From the NCBI GenBank assembly GCA_026996955.1, contig JALWJV010000148.1:1-5337 (forward strand): DNA of 5,337 nt, in the 5' to 3' direction. Source of the DNA: Deltaproteobacteria bacterium (GTDB lineage Bacteria; Desulfobacterota; Dissulfuribacteria; Dissulfuribacterales; QOAL01). Shown in pieces: positions 5,172 to 5,337 of the stretch. Position 1 is the stretch's first letter, and every line of letters begins with the position of its first letter. The translations under genes and the position numbers were made by a program. Below the pieces are notes generated by a model, which did no database searches, was not told the origin of the DNA, and worked only from the letters and a program-made list of their open reading frames with translations.

Positions 5172-5209
5172 AAAGCCCTCCATCACCAGGTGGAGGGCTT
5201 TTTTGTTTT
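5172..5209 (+). terminator. Intrinsic terminator of the alpha operon
   Basis: AAAGCCCTCCA (5172-5182) pairs perfectly with TGGAGGGCTTT (5191-5201) around an 8-base loop, giving an 11-bp GC-rich stem. It runs into six T, a G and four more T (5199-5209). This is a textbook Rho-independent terminator, 109 bases beyond the rplQ stop. The flanking A run would let it work partly on the opposite strand too, but no gene is seen arriving from the other side within the window. Confidence 0.93.
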
Positions 5210-5263
5210 CATCTAGCCTAAGTTGAGCGATTGTCAGATTTGCTGCATATCCGCGAAAGAGGG

Positions 5264-5292
5264 CTTCCCACTATAGTAGGCTATGTGGGAAG
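5264..5292 (+). other. Bulged hairpin just upstream of the putative hisG
   Basis: CTTCCCAC (5264-5271) pairs perfectly with GTGGGAAG (5285-5292). Inside, ATAG (5273-5276) pairs with CTAT (5281-5284) after a single bulged T, leaving the loop TAGG: 12 bp in all. No T run follows, so it is not an intrinsic terminator. It ends 12 bases before the ribosome binding site at 5305-5308, where it could act as a leader structure or, as DNA, an operator. Confidence 0.55.
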
Positions 5293-5313
5293 ACCGATGA
5301 CAAAGGAGATGCA

Positions 5314-5337
5314 GTGAAGCTGGCAATCCCGAAGGGT
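5314..5337 (+). CDS. hisG: Probable ATP phosphoribosyltransferase, first 8 codons (3' partial)
   Basis: Eight codons from GTG 5314 read MKLAIPKG and run off the window. That string matches the start of HisG, the first enzyme of histidine biosynthesis (ATP plus PRPP to phosphoribosyl-ATP), whose first strand and loop typically read LKLALPKG or LRIAIPKG before Arg-Leu or Ser-Leu. GGAG at 5305-5308, five bases before the GTG, is a good ribosome binding site, and no in-frame ATG, GTG or TTG lies just upstream. The ATG at 5309 is in another frame and stops after two codons. The gene belongs to a new transcription unit beyond the alpha-operon terminator. Eight residues cannot prove a family, so this is a reasoned guess. 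Confidence 0.45.

Noticed and set aside
5231..5259. Promoter with TTGTCA as -35 upstream of putative hisG
   Set aside because: No -10-like hexamer occurs 15-19 bases downstream.

Overview
This window is one bacterial housekeeping block, all on the + strand: the downstream end of the spc operon followed by the alpha (rpoA) operon. The order is secY (3' end), map, infA, rpmJ, rpsM, rpsK, rpsD, rpoA, rplQ. A strong intrinsic terminator follows, then the first eight codons of a new gene that looks like hisG. I see no mobile element, CRISPR array, tRNA, rRNA or phage sequence, and no antisense gene I would defend.

Source organism (inference from remembered family sequences, not a search): the RpoA and S4 proteins read most like those of Desulfobacterota (former Deltaproteobacteria). 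Clues are the WTDGSVTPEDAIAYAAKIL segment of RpoA, the RYTGPRCRLCRREG start of S4 with a four-cysteine zinc site, and direct secY-map linkage without adk. Base composition looks moderate and even, so nothing suggests transfer. The lineage is a moderate-confidence guess; the gene identities are close to certain.

Layout. 1-212: SecY C-terminus. 260-1039: methionine aminopeptidase. 1040-1190: a 151-base spacer rich in inverted repeats. 1191-1409: IF-1. 1410-1503: spacer with an 11-bp hairpin. 1504-1617: ribosomal protein L36, 37 codons. 1633-2004: S13. 2005-2117: spacer with two hairpins. 2118-2504: S11. 2505-2628: spacer with further pairing potential. 2629-3258: S4. 3294-4358: RNA polymerase alpha, overlapping by ATGA the start of L17 (4355-5062). 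L17 carries a long acidic tail of about 117 residues. 5063-5313: AT-rich stretch with a consensus-like promoter, the operon terminator (5172-5209), and a bulged hairpin before a GTG start at 5314.

How the genes work together: SecY is the membrane export channel; MAP trims initiator Met from nascent chains (S13, S11, S4 and IF-1 here all have Ala or Ser at position 2, typical MAP substrates); IF-1 acts at the 30S subunit; S13, S11 and S4 are 30S proteins, L36 and L17 50S proteins; RpoA nucleates RNA polymerase.

The genes are conventional. The less ordinary material is (a) four spacers of 94-151 bases, long for an r-protein operon, most with extended pairing potential next to a ribosome binding site; (b) the L17 acidic tail; (c) an Asn-to-Ile change in the RpoA dimerisation motif; (d) a promoter sited just upstream of a terminator ahead of the putative hisG. 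None is proof of a new system; the structured spacers are the best candidates for undescribed r-protein or IF-1 regulatory RNA.
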